Source of the DNA: Paenibacillus sp. A3
Lineage (GTDB): Bacteria; Bacillota; Bacilli; Paenibacillales; NBRC-103111
Assembly: GCF_001399685.1 (NCBI RefSeq)
Contig: NZ_JTHN01000087.1
Location: forward strand, 1-64,000
DNA length: 64,000 nt
Reading direction: 5' to 3'
How positions within the stretch are numbered: the first letter of the stretch is position 1; each line of letters opens with the position of its first letter. The notes beneath the pieces were generated by a model. The model was not told where the DNA came from and did no database searches. It worked only from the letters and a program-made list of their open reading frames with translations. Below are positions 1 to 8,162 of this stretch, piece after piece. The position numbers and the translations under genes were made by a program.

Positions 1-1
1 C

Positions 2-298
2 GTGATCGGCGCGATCATCGCCCGCAAGCTGGCGATGAACGTTCACCTGATCCGCGTCTCCGCTTGGAGCAAAGTGCTGCTTACGGCCTTGGCCGTGATG
101 GCCGTACTGGTGCTGCGCCCTTTAGGACGGCTGCGCCTGTGGGAGCAGCGCTACCCGTACCTGATGCACGGGTGCTACGCCAACGTCATCGGCGCGCTGG
201 CCGCGCTCGCCTTGAACGATTCCGGCATTGTCGCCGCCGCGGCGATGATCGTCTACAGCAGCGTGCCGCTGCTGCTGTTAAAACTGGAGGGCGCCTGA
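2..298 (+). CDS. C-terminal part of a membrane protein (5' end outside window)
   Basis: The reading frame is open from the window edge to the TGA at 296-298, so this is the tail of a longer gene. The 98 visible residues hold two hydrophobic stretches, about residues 22-37 and 60-96, the second containing the run NDSGIVAAA. I associate that run with the last membrane segment of some Firmicute membrane-bound phosphodiesterase/alkaline-phosphatase-like proteins, but only from memory. The function is therefore not assigned. It is convergent with the ABC-F gene, and a hairpin overlaps its last codons. Confidence 0.55.
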   Translation: MIGAIIARKLAMNVHLIRVSAWSKVLLTALAVMAVLVLRPLGRLRLWEQRYPYLMHGCYANVIGALAALALNDSGIVAAAAMIVYSSVPLLLLKLEGA

Positions 299-319
299 TC
301 GCAACGACAGGCGCCCTCC
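286..319. terminator. Hairpin between convergent genes
   Basis: GGAGGGCGCCTG at 286-297 pairs perfectly with CAGGCGCCCTCC at 308-319 over a 10-base loop. The left arm is inside the last codons of the upstream gene. There is no strong T-run on either side, so termination strength is uncertain. Its position between convergent genes suggests a shared terminator. Confidence 0.6.
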
Positions 320-326
320 AAGATAA

Positions 327-2306
327 CTATATTATTTCCGCAAGCTGCTCCCACTGCTCGTAGCATTCCGCAAGCTGTTCGCGCTTCGCTTCCAACGCCG
401 CGTTCTTCTCTTGCACGAGCACGTAGTTGTTATACACGTCCGGGTCGGTCAGCTCGGCTTCCAAACCGCCGATGGCTTCCTCCAGCTGCGCAATCTGCTG
501 CTCCAATTGCTCCAGCTTGCGCAGGCGGGTGCGCTCTTCGCGCTTCGCCTGCTTTCCGGCCTCGTAATCGCTGCCGGCTCCGGGTTCAGCCGTTTTCGCC
601 GCGCTGCCTTCCGCATGTCCGCGGCCTTTGGCGGCTTCTGCGCCACCGCGGTTTGCCGCTTCCGCCAGCCGTTGCTGCTGCATCTCGGCCAGCTCAAGCT
701 TCTTTTCCACATAATCGTCGTAATTGCCCAGATAAACGGTTACTCCGTCCTTGTCCATTTCGAGCATGTTCTCGGCCATTTTGTTCAAGAAATAACGGTC
801 GTGGGAAATGAAAAGCAGGGTGCCTTCGTACTCCATCAGAGCCGATTCGAGCACTTCCTTGCTGTACAAATCCAAATGGTTCGTAGGCTCATCGAGAATG
901 AGCACGTTCGCTTTTTGCAGCATCAGCTTCGCAAGCGCGACCCTGGCCTTCTCCCCGCCGCTCAGCGAGCCGACCTTCTTGAACACATCCTCGCCGCTGA
1001 ACAAAAAGTTGCCGAGCACCGTGCGGATTCGCGCTTCCTCCAGATGAGGGAAGGCGTTCCATACTTCTTCCAGCACGGTTTGGTTCGGGTTCAGGCCCGT
1101 TTGCTCCTGATCGTAGTAGCCGATCTTGACGTTCGTTCCCCAATCGAACGCGCCACGGTCCTGTGTGTGTTGCCCGATCAGCGTCTTCAGCAGGGTCGAT
1201 TTGCCGATCCCGTTCGGCCCGATCAAGGCCGCCGTGTCGCCGCGGCGTAATTGGAACGTAATTCCTTGCACCAGCGGCTGCTGCCGATCGTAGGATATGG
1301 ATAGTCCTCGTATGTCGAGCACTTCCCGGCCGGAAGGCGCTTCGACCTCAAACGAGAAATTGGCCCGCTTCAGTTCGCCAAGCGGCTTGTCGAGCCGATC
1401 CATTTTATCCAGCGCTTTGCGGCGGCTTTGCGCCCGTTTGGTCGTGGAAGCCCGGACCAGATTGCGCTGGATGAAGTCTTCCATTTTCGAAATTTCTTCC
1501 TGCTGTTTTTCGAATTGCTTAAGCTGCACTTCGTAATCCGCAGCTTTCAGCTCGATGTACCGCGAATAATTTCCGGTGTACCGGCGCGACGTCGTGCGTT
1601 CGATCTCATAGATGGCGCCGACAAGCGAATCGAGAAAATAACGGTCGTGGGAGACGACCAGAATGGCTCCGGGATACGAACGCAAATACTGCTCCAGCCA
1701 CGTCAGCGTCGCAATATCCAAATGGTTCGTCGGCTCGTCCAACAGCAGCAGGTCCGGCGCTTCGAGCAGCATTTTGGCTAGTGCTAGCCGCGTCTTCTGC
1801 CCGCCGCTCAGCGTTTGCACCGGGGTAGCCGGGTCCATGTGTCCGAAGCCCATCCCGCTCAGGATTCCGCGGATTCGAGCTTCGATCTCGTAGCCGCCGC
1901 GCTCGCGGAACGCATCCGACAGCTCGGCATAGCGGCGCATCGTTTCCTCCGTTTTTTTCTCGTCGGCCAGCACGTCCGGATCGGACATGCGCGTTTCCAG
2001 CCGCCGCAGCTCCTCTTCCATTTCCAGCAAACGGTCGAATACGCTCATAAGCTCGTTCCAGATGGAGCGGTCCGACGTTAGTCCGCTGTTTTGTTTCAAA
2101 TAGCCGATTTTCGTCTCTTTTGCCTTAAAAATGCTTCCCGAATCGTATGATAGCTCGCCCGCGATGATTTGAAGCAGCGTCGATTTGCCTGCGCCGTTGA
2201 CGCCGACGAGTCCGATGCGCTCCCGCGCCTCGATTTGAAGTGATATATTGGAAAGTACGGTGCTGACGCCGTAGCTTTTCGTGATGGATGAAACTTGAAG
2301 CAGCAT
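327..2306 (-). CDS. ydiF: ABC-F family ATPase, YdiF type
   Basis: A 659-residue soluble protein with two ABC ATPase domains and no membrane segment, the layout of ABC-F translation factors that act at the ribosome. Walker A motifs are GVNGAGKST (residues 35-43) and GPNGIGKST near residue 360. Signatures are LSGGQKTR and LSGGEKAR, each followed by LLLDEPTNHLD or LILDEPTNHLD. The charged linker between the domains contains RASTTKRAQSRRK, typical of the P-site tRNA interaction motif. The C-terminal 90 or so residues are Glu/Gln/Ala-rich and probably a coiled coil. The sequence closely resembles Bacillus YdiF, and the position near moaC, tatAC and groESL supports orthology. The exact substrate ribosome state is unknown. 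Confidence 0.93.
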   Translation of the reverse strand: MLLQVSSITKSYGVSTVLSNISLQIEARERIGLVGVNGAGKSTLLQIIAGELSYDSGSIFKAKETKIGYLKQNSGLTSDRSIWNELMSVFDRLLEMEEELRRLETRMSDPDVLADEKKTEETMRRYAELSDAFRERGGYEIEARIRGILSGMGFGHMDPATPVQTLSGGQKTRLALAKMLLEAPDLLLLDEPTNHLDIATLTWLEQYLRSYPGAILVVSHDRYFLDSLVGAIYEIERTTSRRYTGNYSRYIELKAADYEVQLKQFEKQQEEISKMEDFIQRNLVRASTTKRAQSRRKALDKMDRLDKPLGELKRANFSFEVEAPSGREVLDIRGLSISYDRQQPLVQGITFQLRRGDTAALIGPNGIGKSTLLKTLIGQHTQDRGAFDWGTNVKIGYYDQEQTGLNPNQTVLEEVWNAFPHLEEARIRTVLGNFLFSGEDVFKKVGSLSGGEKARVALAKLMLQKANVLILDEPTNHLDLYSKEVLESALMEYEGTLLFISHDRYFLNKMAENMLEMDKDGVTVYLGNYDDYVEKKLELAEMQQQRLAEAANRGGAEAAKGRGHAEGSAAKTAEPGAGSDYEAGKQAKREERTRLRKLEQLEQQIAQLEEAIGGLEAELTDPDVYNNYVLVQEKNAALEAKREQLAECYEQWEQLAEII

Positions 2307-2565
2307 AATGAATAAAGCCTCCTGAAATCAAAGTCCTGAAAAGGCGACAATCTCCCTCAGTTTAGCATATTTGCCCGCCGATTTCGATTTCCATCCGTTC
2401 CCCGATGTACAAAATCAGCCCGCTTGTCTTATGCTTTTATACGCATACTTCCGAATCGTGATCAAACCGAGTGGAGAGGAGGCGATCATCGTGCTTCCGG
2501 TACCCGTACAAAAAGAGGCAAACCCGGGACGCGGCGCACCGTCCCGCCTCGTGTGGCTCTGTCGC

Positions 2566-3041
2566 GGTGTGTCGCGGTACGGCGTCGTACTGCTGAGCCG
2601 CTATCCGCTCGAAGCGCCGCAGATTCACCGGCTCACCGGTGGACGCGAACCGCGGCTGCTGCTGACGGCCCAGCTGCGCTTGCCGGACCGAACCGTGACG
2701 GTTGCGACCACGCATCTCAGCGTCGAGCTGAAGGACGAAGGCGCCAATGGCCGCAGCTGCTTGCTGCGCTGCGGGTCGGGCAGACGCCTCTGATTTTGCT
2801 CGGCGATTTTAACAGCCCGTCTTCCAGTCCCGAGCTTCGGGAGACCATCCGCGGACTTGGACTGAGGCAAGTCAGGCCGAAGCCTTCCTTGCCGACGATT
2901 GCTCATGGAGGCAGGATCGACCACATCTTTATCAATTTGCCGGCGGAGCGGTCCGCGCTTGTCAGAGACAGCCGCGCTTCCGATCACAGACCCGTATTTG
3001 CCCGGTTGAACGAAACTGAAATCCCCCTCCGCTCACGTTAA
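2566..3041 (+). pseudogene. Decayed endonuclease/exonuclease/phosphatase (EEP) family gene
   Basis: Two frames together encode recognisable EEP pieces. Frame 1 gives YGVVLLSRYPLE and VTVATTHLS up to about 2750. Frame 3 then gives ILLGDFNSPSSS, the HGGRIDHIFI segment and ASDHRPVFARL, ending at the TAA at 3039-3041. The shift lies near 2745-2765. The N-terminal part with the metal-binding Asn/Glu of an intact EEP protein is missing: the sequence before about 2566 has no TYNI-type start. The gene is therefore both truncated and frameshifted. A sequencing error could explain the shift but not the missing start. Confidence 0.75.
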
Positions 3042-3076
3042 GCTGCCAGCTTCACGTGAGACGAAGGGGGATTTTT
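3019..3076. terminator. Bidirectional rho-independent terminator
   Basis: A long interrupted stem: AAATCCCCC and CTCACGT on the left (3019-3038) pair with ACGTGAG and GGGGGATTT on the right (3054-3073), followed by T residues on the plus strand and preceded by A residues that give a T-run on the minus strand. It separates the EEP remnant from the convergent ECF transporter operon. Confidence 0.75.
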
Positions 3077-3082
3077 GTTGGG

Positions 3083-4843
3083 TCAGCCGCGCAAGGCGGC
3101 AAGCCCGCCAAGAAGCAGGAGGCCTGTGACGATGGCGATTCCGTCGGCGCGGGTCAGGCGAAGAGATTCGGTATGGCCCAAGAGCGCGGTTCGACGGCCG
3201 ATTTTTTTCATCTCCAGAGCGGAGGTCATTTCCTCCGCCCGGTGGAACAGCGCCAGCAGGAGCGGGACGACCAACGCCGGCATATCGCGTCCCCGTACTG
3301 CTCCCGGCCGGATGGCCGCTTTGCCTCTTGCCCGAACGATGTCCGAGAACCGCTGCCATTCACGCACGATCAACGGGATAAATTTGAACATGAGCGACAC
3401 CGCCAAAGCAAACGAATCCGTTCGAAGCTTCAACCGTTTGGCATATCCGAGCCCCCAGGCAAGACCCTGCACCATACGCCCGTAAGGCGTTGCAGCCGCA
3501 AACCAGTAGCTTGCGAGTGTGATCAGAAACAGGCGAAACACGTTCAAGCCGGTAGCTAGCGAGTGCTCAAGGGAAAACCCGACGAAGGGAAAGCTGCCGT
3601 TTGCCGTCCACTCCAACCCGGCCAAGCCGACGGAGATCAGCATGAACCATGCTAACGGTTTTAGGAGTTTGACCGCGCCGAGCAGCGCGGAGCGGGACAG
3701 TCCGATATAGGTGGCGGCAATCGGCAATGCGGCGCAGGCAAGTCCGAGCCAGCTGCTTTGCAGCATCGTGCCTATGACAATGAGAAGATACAGCAGCCAC
3801 TTGGTGCGCGGATCGAGCCGATACCAGAGCGATTTGGTCGCGGCAGGCGGATGCGCACTTTCCTCGGACAGGCCGGCCGCTTGACTCTGCGGCGGAAGCG
3901 GCGCGTGCAGCGCAGATTCATCTGACAGGGGTTCCATCTGCTGCTTGCCGTCCGGATGTTCTGCGTACGGTGCAGATTTTACTGCAACTTTGCGTTGTTC
4001 CTTCAGCCGCTCTGCTATTGCATCGGCCAAATCTTCAGGCGAAAGCTTGCCTTTGTCCATCACGGCAATGCCGTTCCTTGCCAGCGCATGCGAAAGCAGG
4101 ACGCAGCTGGGGAGTCCGACTCCCGCTTGTACGAACGGTTCGGGATTGCCGCATAGAGCGGCGGGTGCCCCATCGGCTGCAATCGTACCGCGGTCGAGCA
4201 CGATTACGCGGTCCGCCAGCGGAAGAAACAAGTCCAAATCATGGGTGGCGATAATCATGCCGCCCTTGGCCGCTTTGCGGGCTTGCACGTACCGGAGCAG
4301 CTCTTTGGCTGCCGCCGATTCAAGCCCCGCGGTGGGCTCATCCATCAGGAGCCAGTCGGGCGAGGTAGCGATTGTTGTGGCTAGAGCAAGCCTGCGCCGC
4401 TGGCCTCCGCTTAGCGCGAACGGAGAACGATCCGGATCGAACGCGGCGGCGCCGAGGCTGAGGTCTTCGCAAGCGGATTGAATGCGGCGTTCCTTTTCCA
4501 TCGCCGTAAGCCCATACGGACGCAGCGAATAGCCGAACTCCTGCCGAAGGCTTCGCGCGAACAGTTGCTGCTCCGGAAACTGGAACGTCAAGCCGAGCCG
4601 ACGGAGAAGCGGCTGGATGACCCGGTTGCGGCGCCAAAACGGCTCGTCATCCAGACGAATGTCGCCCGACGAGGGCGGCCGCATGCCTGCCAGCAGGTGA
4701 AGCAGCGTGGACTTGCCGGAGCCGGTACGTCCGACGAGCAGCGCGACCGTTCCGTCTTCGAATGTAAGATTGATGTCGCTGAGCAAGCGGCGGTTCGGGT
4801 CGTCCGATGCTGCTGCGCTTACGTTGTGCATCGTCAGAGGCAT
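3083..4843 (-). CDS. ECF transporter ATPase-EcfT fusion protein
   Basis: A 586-residue protein joining two parts usually encoded separately. Residues 1 to about 235 are an ABC ATPase with Walker A GRTGSGKST (38-46), signature LSGGQRRR and Walker B LLMDEPTAG. After a Gln/Pro/Ala-rich linker, residues about 335-586 form an EcfT-type transmembrane protein beginning LDPRTKWLLYLLIV. The first EcfT coupling motif is visible as ARG in VRARGK. At the second, ALEARG-like site it reads ALEMKKIGRR, so that motif is divergent. The gene overlaps the upstream ATPase gene by 10 bases, which implies one operon. With the divergent bioY it would make a complete group of EcfA, EcfA', EcfT and S component. Energy coupling for biotin uptake is inferred from context. 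Confidence 0.88.
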   Translation of the reverse strand: MPLTMHNVSAAASDDPNRRLLSDINLTFEDGTVALLVGRTGSGKSTLLHLLAGMRPPSSGDIRLDDEPFWRRNRVIQPLLRRLGLTFQFPEQQLFARSLRQEFGYSLRPYGLTAMEKERRIQSACEDLSLGAAAFDPDRSPFALSGGQRRRLALATTIATSPDWLLMDEPTAGLESAAAKELLRYVQARKAAKGGMIIATHDLDLFLPLADRVIVLDRGTIAADGAPAALCGNPEPFVQAGVGLPSCVLLSHALARNGIAVMDKGKLSPEDLADAIAERLKEQRKVAVKSAPYAEHPDGKQQMEPLSDESALHAPLPPQSQAAGLSEESAHPPAATKSLWYRLDPRTKWLLYLLIVIGTMLQSSWLGLACAALPIAATYIGLSRSALLGAVKLLKPLAWFMLISVGLAGLEWTANGSFPFVGFSLEHSLATGLNVFRLFLITLASYWFAAATPYGRMVQGLAWGLGYAKRLKLRTDSFALAVSLMFKFIPLIVREWQRFSDIVRARGKAAIRPGAVRGRDMPALVVPLLLALFHRAEEMTSALEMKKIGRRTALLGHTESLRLTRADGIAIVTGLLLLGGLAALRG

Positions 4844-5664
4844 AGGCCGCTCACCGCCTTCGCCAAATCATCGTAGCTTAAGGGACGGTCAGGCAGACCA
4901 TGTCCCTTTTTCTTTAAATGCAGCGCCGTCTGCACGACGAAGGGAGGGTCAAGTCCGATTCGCTCACATGGCGTCTCTGAAGCCGAATCCAAAGCCAGTT
5001 CTCCATAAAAGAACGTCTCCGGGGCTCCGTCAAATGCTATCTCGCCTTTCTGAAAAGCGACCATACGGCTTGCATGGACAGCTTCTTCCAGCCGGTGCGT
5101 AATCCATACGACGGTCGTTCCCTGAAGATGAGCTTGCCGGACAACCTGCAGCACTTGTTCTCTCGCGGCCGGATCGAGCATGGCGGTCGGCTCGTCCAGC
5201 ACCAGCACATCGGGAGCGGTTGCGAGTGCCGTGGCGATGTTGACGAGTTGCTTTTGCCCCCCGGACAAGGAGTTCAACGGCGTTTCGGGTGATAATTCGA
5301 GCCCGACCCGCAGCAGCGCTTGCTTTTGAATCTGCCTTAGCTCCTCCTTGTTTAAATGCCGGTCGTTCAACGCGAAAGCAAGCTCTTCCGCCGGCGTATC
5401 GCCAATATGCTGGGCTTCCGGATGCTGCAGTACGCCGCGGATCTCAATATGCTCTTTCCGGACCATTCGCCCCGCCGTAAGCCGGCAAGTACCAAGCAGT
5501 ACGGCGGCCAGCGTGCTTTTGCCGCTTCCATTCGGACCTGCAACGGTTACCCACTCCCCGGATTCAATGAGCAGCGTGACGTCGGATAATGCTTTATGGG
5601 CGCCCGAGCCGGTCGGGTACTTCACGGATGCTTCCTGCAAGGCTATGAAGAAGGAAGAAGACAT
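4834..5664 (-). CDS. ecfA: ECF transporter ATP-binding subunit (EcfA)
   Basis: A 276-residue ABC ATPase with Walker A GPNGSGKST (residues 43-51), signature LSGGQKQL, Walker B VLVLDEPTAMLD and a switch-type ITHRLEE. It is the first gene of a two-gene minus-strand operon with the ATPase-EcfT fusion, so the pair would supply two nucleotide-binding domains. A GAAAGGA ribosome site lies about a dozen bases before the ATG. The start is 126 bases from bioY on the opposite strand, and the space between holds a biotin-repressor-like operator that could act on both. The substrate is not determined by the ATPase itself. Confidence 0.88.
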   Translation of the reverse strand: MSSSFFIALQEASVKYPTGSGAHKALSDVTLLIESGEWVTVAGPNGSGKSTLAAVLLGTCRLTAGRMVRKEHIEIRGVLQHPEAQHIGDTPAEELAFALNDRHLNKEELRQIQKQALLRVGLELSPETPLNSLSGGQKQLVNIATALATAPDVLVLDEPTAMLDPAAREQVLQVVRQAHLQGTTVVWITHRLEEAVHASRMVAFQKGEIAFDGAPETFFYGELALDSASETPCERIGLDPPFVVQTALHLKKKGHGLPDRPLSYDDLAKAVSGLCL

Positions 5665-5697
5665 AGGTAAAAAATCCTTTCGTTTTTAAAAACCGTG

Positions 5698-5706
5698 TGC
5701 TATAAT
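5698..5706 (+). promoter_or_regulatory. Extended -10 promoter of bioY
   Basis: TGCTATAAT is a perfect -10 hexamer with the extended TGN element. No good -35 is visible 17 bases upstream, which is usual for extended -10 promoters. The predicted start of transcription (about 5713) falls at the left edge of the putative BirA operator. Confidence 0.6.
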
Positions 5707-5712
5707 CCTCAA

Positions 5713-5746
5713 TTGTTAACCTTGAAAAAAAGTTATTGGTTGACGA
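5713..5746. promoter_or_regulatory. BirA-type biotin operator
   Basis: TTGTTAACC at 5713-5721 and GGTTGACGA at 5738-5746 form an inverted repeat (7 of 9 positions) around a 16-base spacer. This is the arrangement known for biotin-repressor (BirA) sites in Firmicutes. It overlaps the expected transcription start of bioY, and it also lies upstream of the divergent ecfA operon. Repression when biotinyl-AMP is abundant is inferred from the family. Confidence 0.75.
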
Positions 5747-5789
5747 TTGTGTCATCATAACCATACCAAAAAAGGAGGCATTCATCAAT

Positions 5790-6365
5790 ATGAAGCTTAC
5801 GCTTCGAGGCATTGTTTTTAGTGCGCTGTTCGCTGCGCTCGTCGTACTTTTTGGATTTATCAGCATTCCGCTAGGCTTTACGCCCGTGCCTATCACCCTG
5901 CAGACGCTGGCCGTTATGCTGGCAGGCGGGCTGCTCGGCGCGCGGTACGGGTTTTTGAGTATGGCGCTGATCGTGGTGCTGACGGCCATCGGATTTCCGC
6001 TGCTGCACGGCACCGGAGGATTGGGCGTTCTGCTCGGGCCGACCGGAGGGTATGTATTTATGTGGCCAATCTCCGCGCTCCTGATCGGCTGGCTGCTGCC
6101 GCGGATACGTATTCGGGGCCTATGGGGATACGTTGCCGCGTTTCTTGTGCTCGAGCTGTTCGGCTCGCTTCTGCTGTATGTAAGCGGAGTGCCTTGGCTC
6201 GCCTATGTGACGGGCATGTCGCTCTCCAAAGCGATGGTTGCCGGTTGTTACCCGTATCTGCTGGGCGACGCTATTAAGGCTGTTGCAGCCACACTGATAA
6301 TCGCCTCCGTGCGTCAAGTGTTTCCGCCGGAACGGTTAACCGGGGAAGGAATTCCCCAAGAGTAG
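5790..6365 (+). CDS. bioY: Biotin transporter substrate-binding subunit BioY
   Basis: A 191-residue polytopic membrane protein of the BioY S-component family. It opens MKLTLRGIVFSALFAALVVL, then has the family-typical FTPVPITLQTLAVMLAG and a GPTGGYVFMWP segment, both conserved around the biotin site. The ATG at 5790 is chosen because AAAGGAGG ends 11 bases before it; an in-frame upstream start at 5736 would lie inside the operator. It binds biotin in the membrane, and the divergent ATPases and EcfT would energise uptake. A BirA-like operator precedes it and a short GC-rich terminator follows. Confidence 0.95.
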   Translation: MKLTLRGIVFSALFAALVVLFGFISIPLGFTPVPITLQTLAVMLAGGLLGARYGFLSMALIVVLTAIGFPLLHGTGGLGVLLGPTGGYVFMWPISALLIGWLLPRIRIRGLWGYVAAFLVLELFGSLLLYVSGVPWLAYVTGMSLSKAMVAGCYPYLLGDAIKAVAATLIIASVRQVFPPERLTGEGIPQE

Positions 6366-6428
6366 AAATGATACGGCGGGGATCTTTCATTGGCACGTTA
6401 ATCTACGAAACTCCCCTTTTACATACAC

Positions 6429-6453
6429 GTCTGCCTTCGGGCAGGCTTTTTTT
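6429..6453 (+). terminator. bioY terminator
   Basis: GTCTGCC and GGCAGGC pair (one G-T pair) around a stable TTCG tetraloop, followed by seven T residues: a classic rho-independent terminator 65 bases after the bioY stop. Confidence 0.88.
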
Positions 6454-6533
6454 ATTTATGTATAGAATGTATAAGTATTCAGCAGAGCTGAGCCTACTCT
6501 TCCTCTAAAACAGAATATTTTTTCCTCGAAAAT

Positions 6534-6839
6534 GCTTCGATAAGAAGTCAACTTGTTGAGAAAGTGGATTTTTACAAAAATAGAGATAAAAACGGAGGTG
6601 GGGTATCTACTGGAGGAGCGATAGCGTTCGCCTTTGTCTGCGGGAAATACCCGCTGCTAAGCGGCTACAATCAAAGTTTCCCGCTGACCCGGGGTCCCCG
6701 CAAAGTACTCGGACTAAGCTTCCCCGGTTCAACTTCACTTTGTGGGGCGGAGCAGCGACCGGAAGTAGATACCCCACCCCCTCGTACACCTCTATTGGCT
6801 ATTTGACCACTTTCTCAACACTCTGGCTTCGATAAGAAG
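6534..6839. mobile_element. MITE-like or structured-RNA element with inverted repeats and 14-bp flanking direct repeats
   Basis: GCTTCGATAAGAAG occurs at 6534-6547 and again at 6826-6839. Just inside lie TGTTGAGAAAGTGG (6554-6567) and its perfect complement CCACTTTCTCAACA (6807-6820). Further in, GGTGGGGTATCTACT (6597-6611) is matched perfectly by AGTAGATACCCCACC (6764-6778). The core carries smaller hairpins, for example GCGGG/CCCGC near 6640-6653. No convincing protein is encoded. The layout suggests a non-autonomous mobile element with a target duplication, or a long structured RNA; the transposase family is unknown. It fills most of the 640-base gap between bioY and the cyclo-ligase gene. 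Confidence 0.6.
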
Positions 6840-7006
6840 ATTTTTTATTTTGCGGCGAGTTTTTGGGTAAAATCGTAGAAATTCGTTATTTTGCTTCGAT
6901 TTATGTTAAACTAGGAGAAAATGCCCCAAAAGGGATTTGCCATCGAGCACGGCACCTATTAGAATGTTGTTAATCCAGAATCGACCCGATGAAATGAGGC
7001 CGTTTC

Positions 7007-7642
7007 ATGAATATTAAAGAGAAAAAAATCGAACTTCGCCGCCAGGCCGAAGCGGTTCGTTCAGCCATCCCGGAGGACGAGCGGAAGCGCAAGTCCGAGA
7101 TCATCAGCGACAAGCTGATCGAGCGGTTGGATGCGCTGCTTCGTCCCGAGCCGTCGATGAGAAGACGTCCGACGTTGCTTACCTATATGCCGGTCAAAAC
7201 CGAAGTGGACGTGACCCCGGTCATGGAAGCCTGCTGGGATCGTCCTTGGCGCGTCGTGGTCCCGAAGGTCGTGCCTGCCTACAAGCAGATGAAGCTGTTC
7301 GAGGTGCGTTCGTACGCGGACTTGGAGCGCGGAACGTGGGGAATCCGCGAGCCGATAGCCAAAGCGCAGCAGCTATTCGATATCCGGCAGGTGGATGTCG
7401 CGCTGGTTCCGGGACTGGCGTTCGATGCCAATATGGGCCGGCTTGGCTACGGCGGCGGCTTCTACGACCGTTTTATGCAGCAGTATGTCCGTACCGGTCT
7501 GCCGAAGCCTTATATTTTGGCAGCGGCTTATGAGGAGCAGTTGATCCCGGAAGTCCCGATGGGACTGTTCGATTTCCGGATCGACGAGCTGGTGACGGAA
7601 ACCCGAATTTTGACGGAGAAGGGAGCGGATATCCATGACTGA
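7007..7642 (+). CDS. yqgN: 5-formyltetrahydrofolate cyclo-ligase
   Basis: A 211-residue cytosolic enzyme that converts 5-formyl-THF to 5,10-methenyl-THF with ATP. The family hallmark [13 protein letters not shown] is near residues 145-157, and the N-terminal [13 protein letters not shown] matches the start of the family, as do [11 protein letters not shown] and TWGIREP. It is the first gene of an apparent operon and overlaps moaC by 8 bases, so translation is probably coupled. Length is slightly above the usual 180-200 residues because of an Arg/Pro insert around residues 45-55. Confidence 0.93.
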   Translation: MNIKEKKIELRRQAEAVRSAIPEDERKRKSEIISDKLIERLDALLRPEPSMRRRPTLLTYMPVKTEVDVTPVMEACWDRPWRVVVPKVVPAYKQMKLFEVRSYADLERGTWGIREPIAKAQQLFDIRQVDVALVPGLAFDANMGRLGYGGGFYDRFMQQYVRTGLPKPYILAAAYEEQLIPEVPMGLFDFRIDELVTETRILTEKGADIHD

Positions 7643-8129
7643 GGAACGGCAGCCGTCTCCGCTTACCCATCTGAACGAGCAGGGCCGCGCGCGCATGGTG
7701 GACATTTCGGACAAGCAGGAAACCGTCCGTACGGCGACGGCCCGCACGACCGTTACGATGCTCCCGGCTACGCTGGAGCTGATCCGGCAGGGAGGCATCG
7801 CCAAAGGGGATGTGCTGGCCGTCGCGCAGGTTGCCGCGGTCATGGCTGCCAAAAAAACGTCCGATTGGATTCCGATGTGCCATCCGATTGCGTTGACCGG
7901 GGTCGATGTCCGGTTTAGCGATAACGGAGAAGGGCAATTATACATCGAAGCGACCGTCCGCACGAAGGGACAGACCGGTGTGGAGATGGAGGCGCTCACG
8001 GCCGTATCCGCCGCGGCGCTGACGGTCTACGATATGTGCAAGGCTGCGGAGAAAACGATGCAGATCGGACCGACGCTGCTGCTGAGCAAAACCGGCGGTA
8101 AGAGCGGAGATTTTCACGCAGTCCCATAG
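7635..8129 (+). CDS. moaC: Cyclic pyranopterin monophosphate synthase MoaC
   Basis: A 164-residue enzyme of molybdenum cofactor biosynthesis that forms cPMP from the MoaA product. Visible family motifs are the N-terminal [18 protein letters not shown], the IPMCHPI site with the catalytic-region His, and the C-terminal [20 protein letters not shown], ending with the family-like [12 protein letters not shown]. The ATG overlaps the upstream cyclo-ligase gene. moaB follows 33 bases later, so it belongs to the same operon. No moaA, moaD or moaE is in the window. Confidence 0.96.
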   Translation: MTEERQPSPLTHLNEQGRARMVDISDKQETVRTATARTTVTMLPATLELIRQGGIAKGDVLAVAQVAAVMAAKKTSDWIPMCHPIALTGVDVRFSDNGEGQLYIEATVRTKGQTGVEMEALTAVSAAALTVYDMCKAAEKTMQIGPTLLLSKTGGKSGDFHAVP

Positions 8130-8162
8130 AGACTTAATGAAATCCGGGAGAGGAGCAGATGT

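Noticed and set aside
411-1250. A 279-codon plus-strand frame opposite the ABC-F gene
   Set aside because: Both ATPase domains of the ABC-F protein read through here; the plus frame has no homology.
6564-6806. An 80-codon frame inside the inverted-repeat element
   Set aside because: Most of it is the structured element itself; no family, no ribosome site that fits.
6534-6839. A 6S RNA gene
   Set aside because: The region is longer than usual 6S RNA, and its core is multi-hairpin rather than one rod with a central bubble. Kept only as an alternative in the finding.
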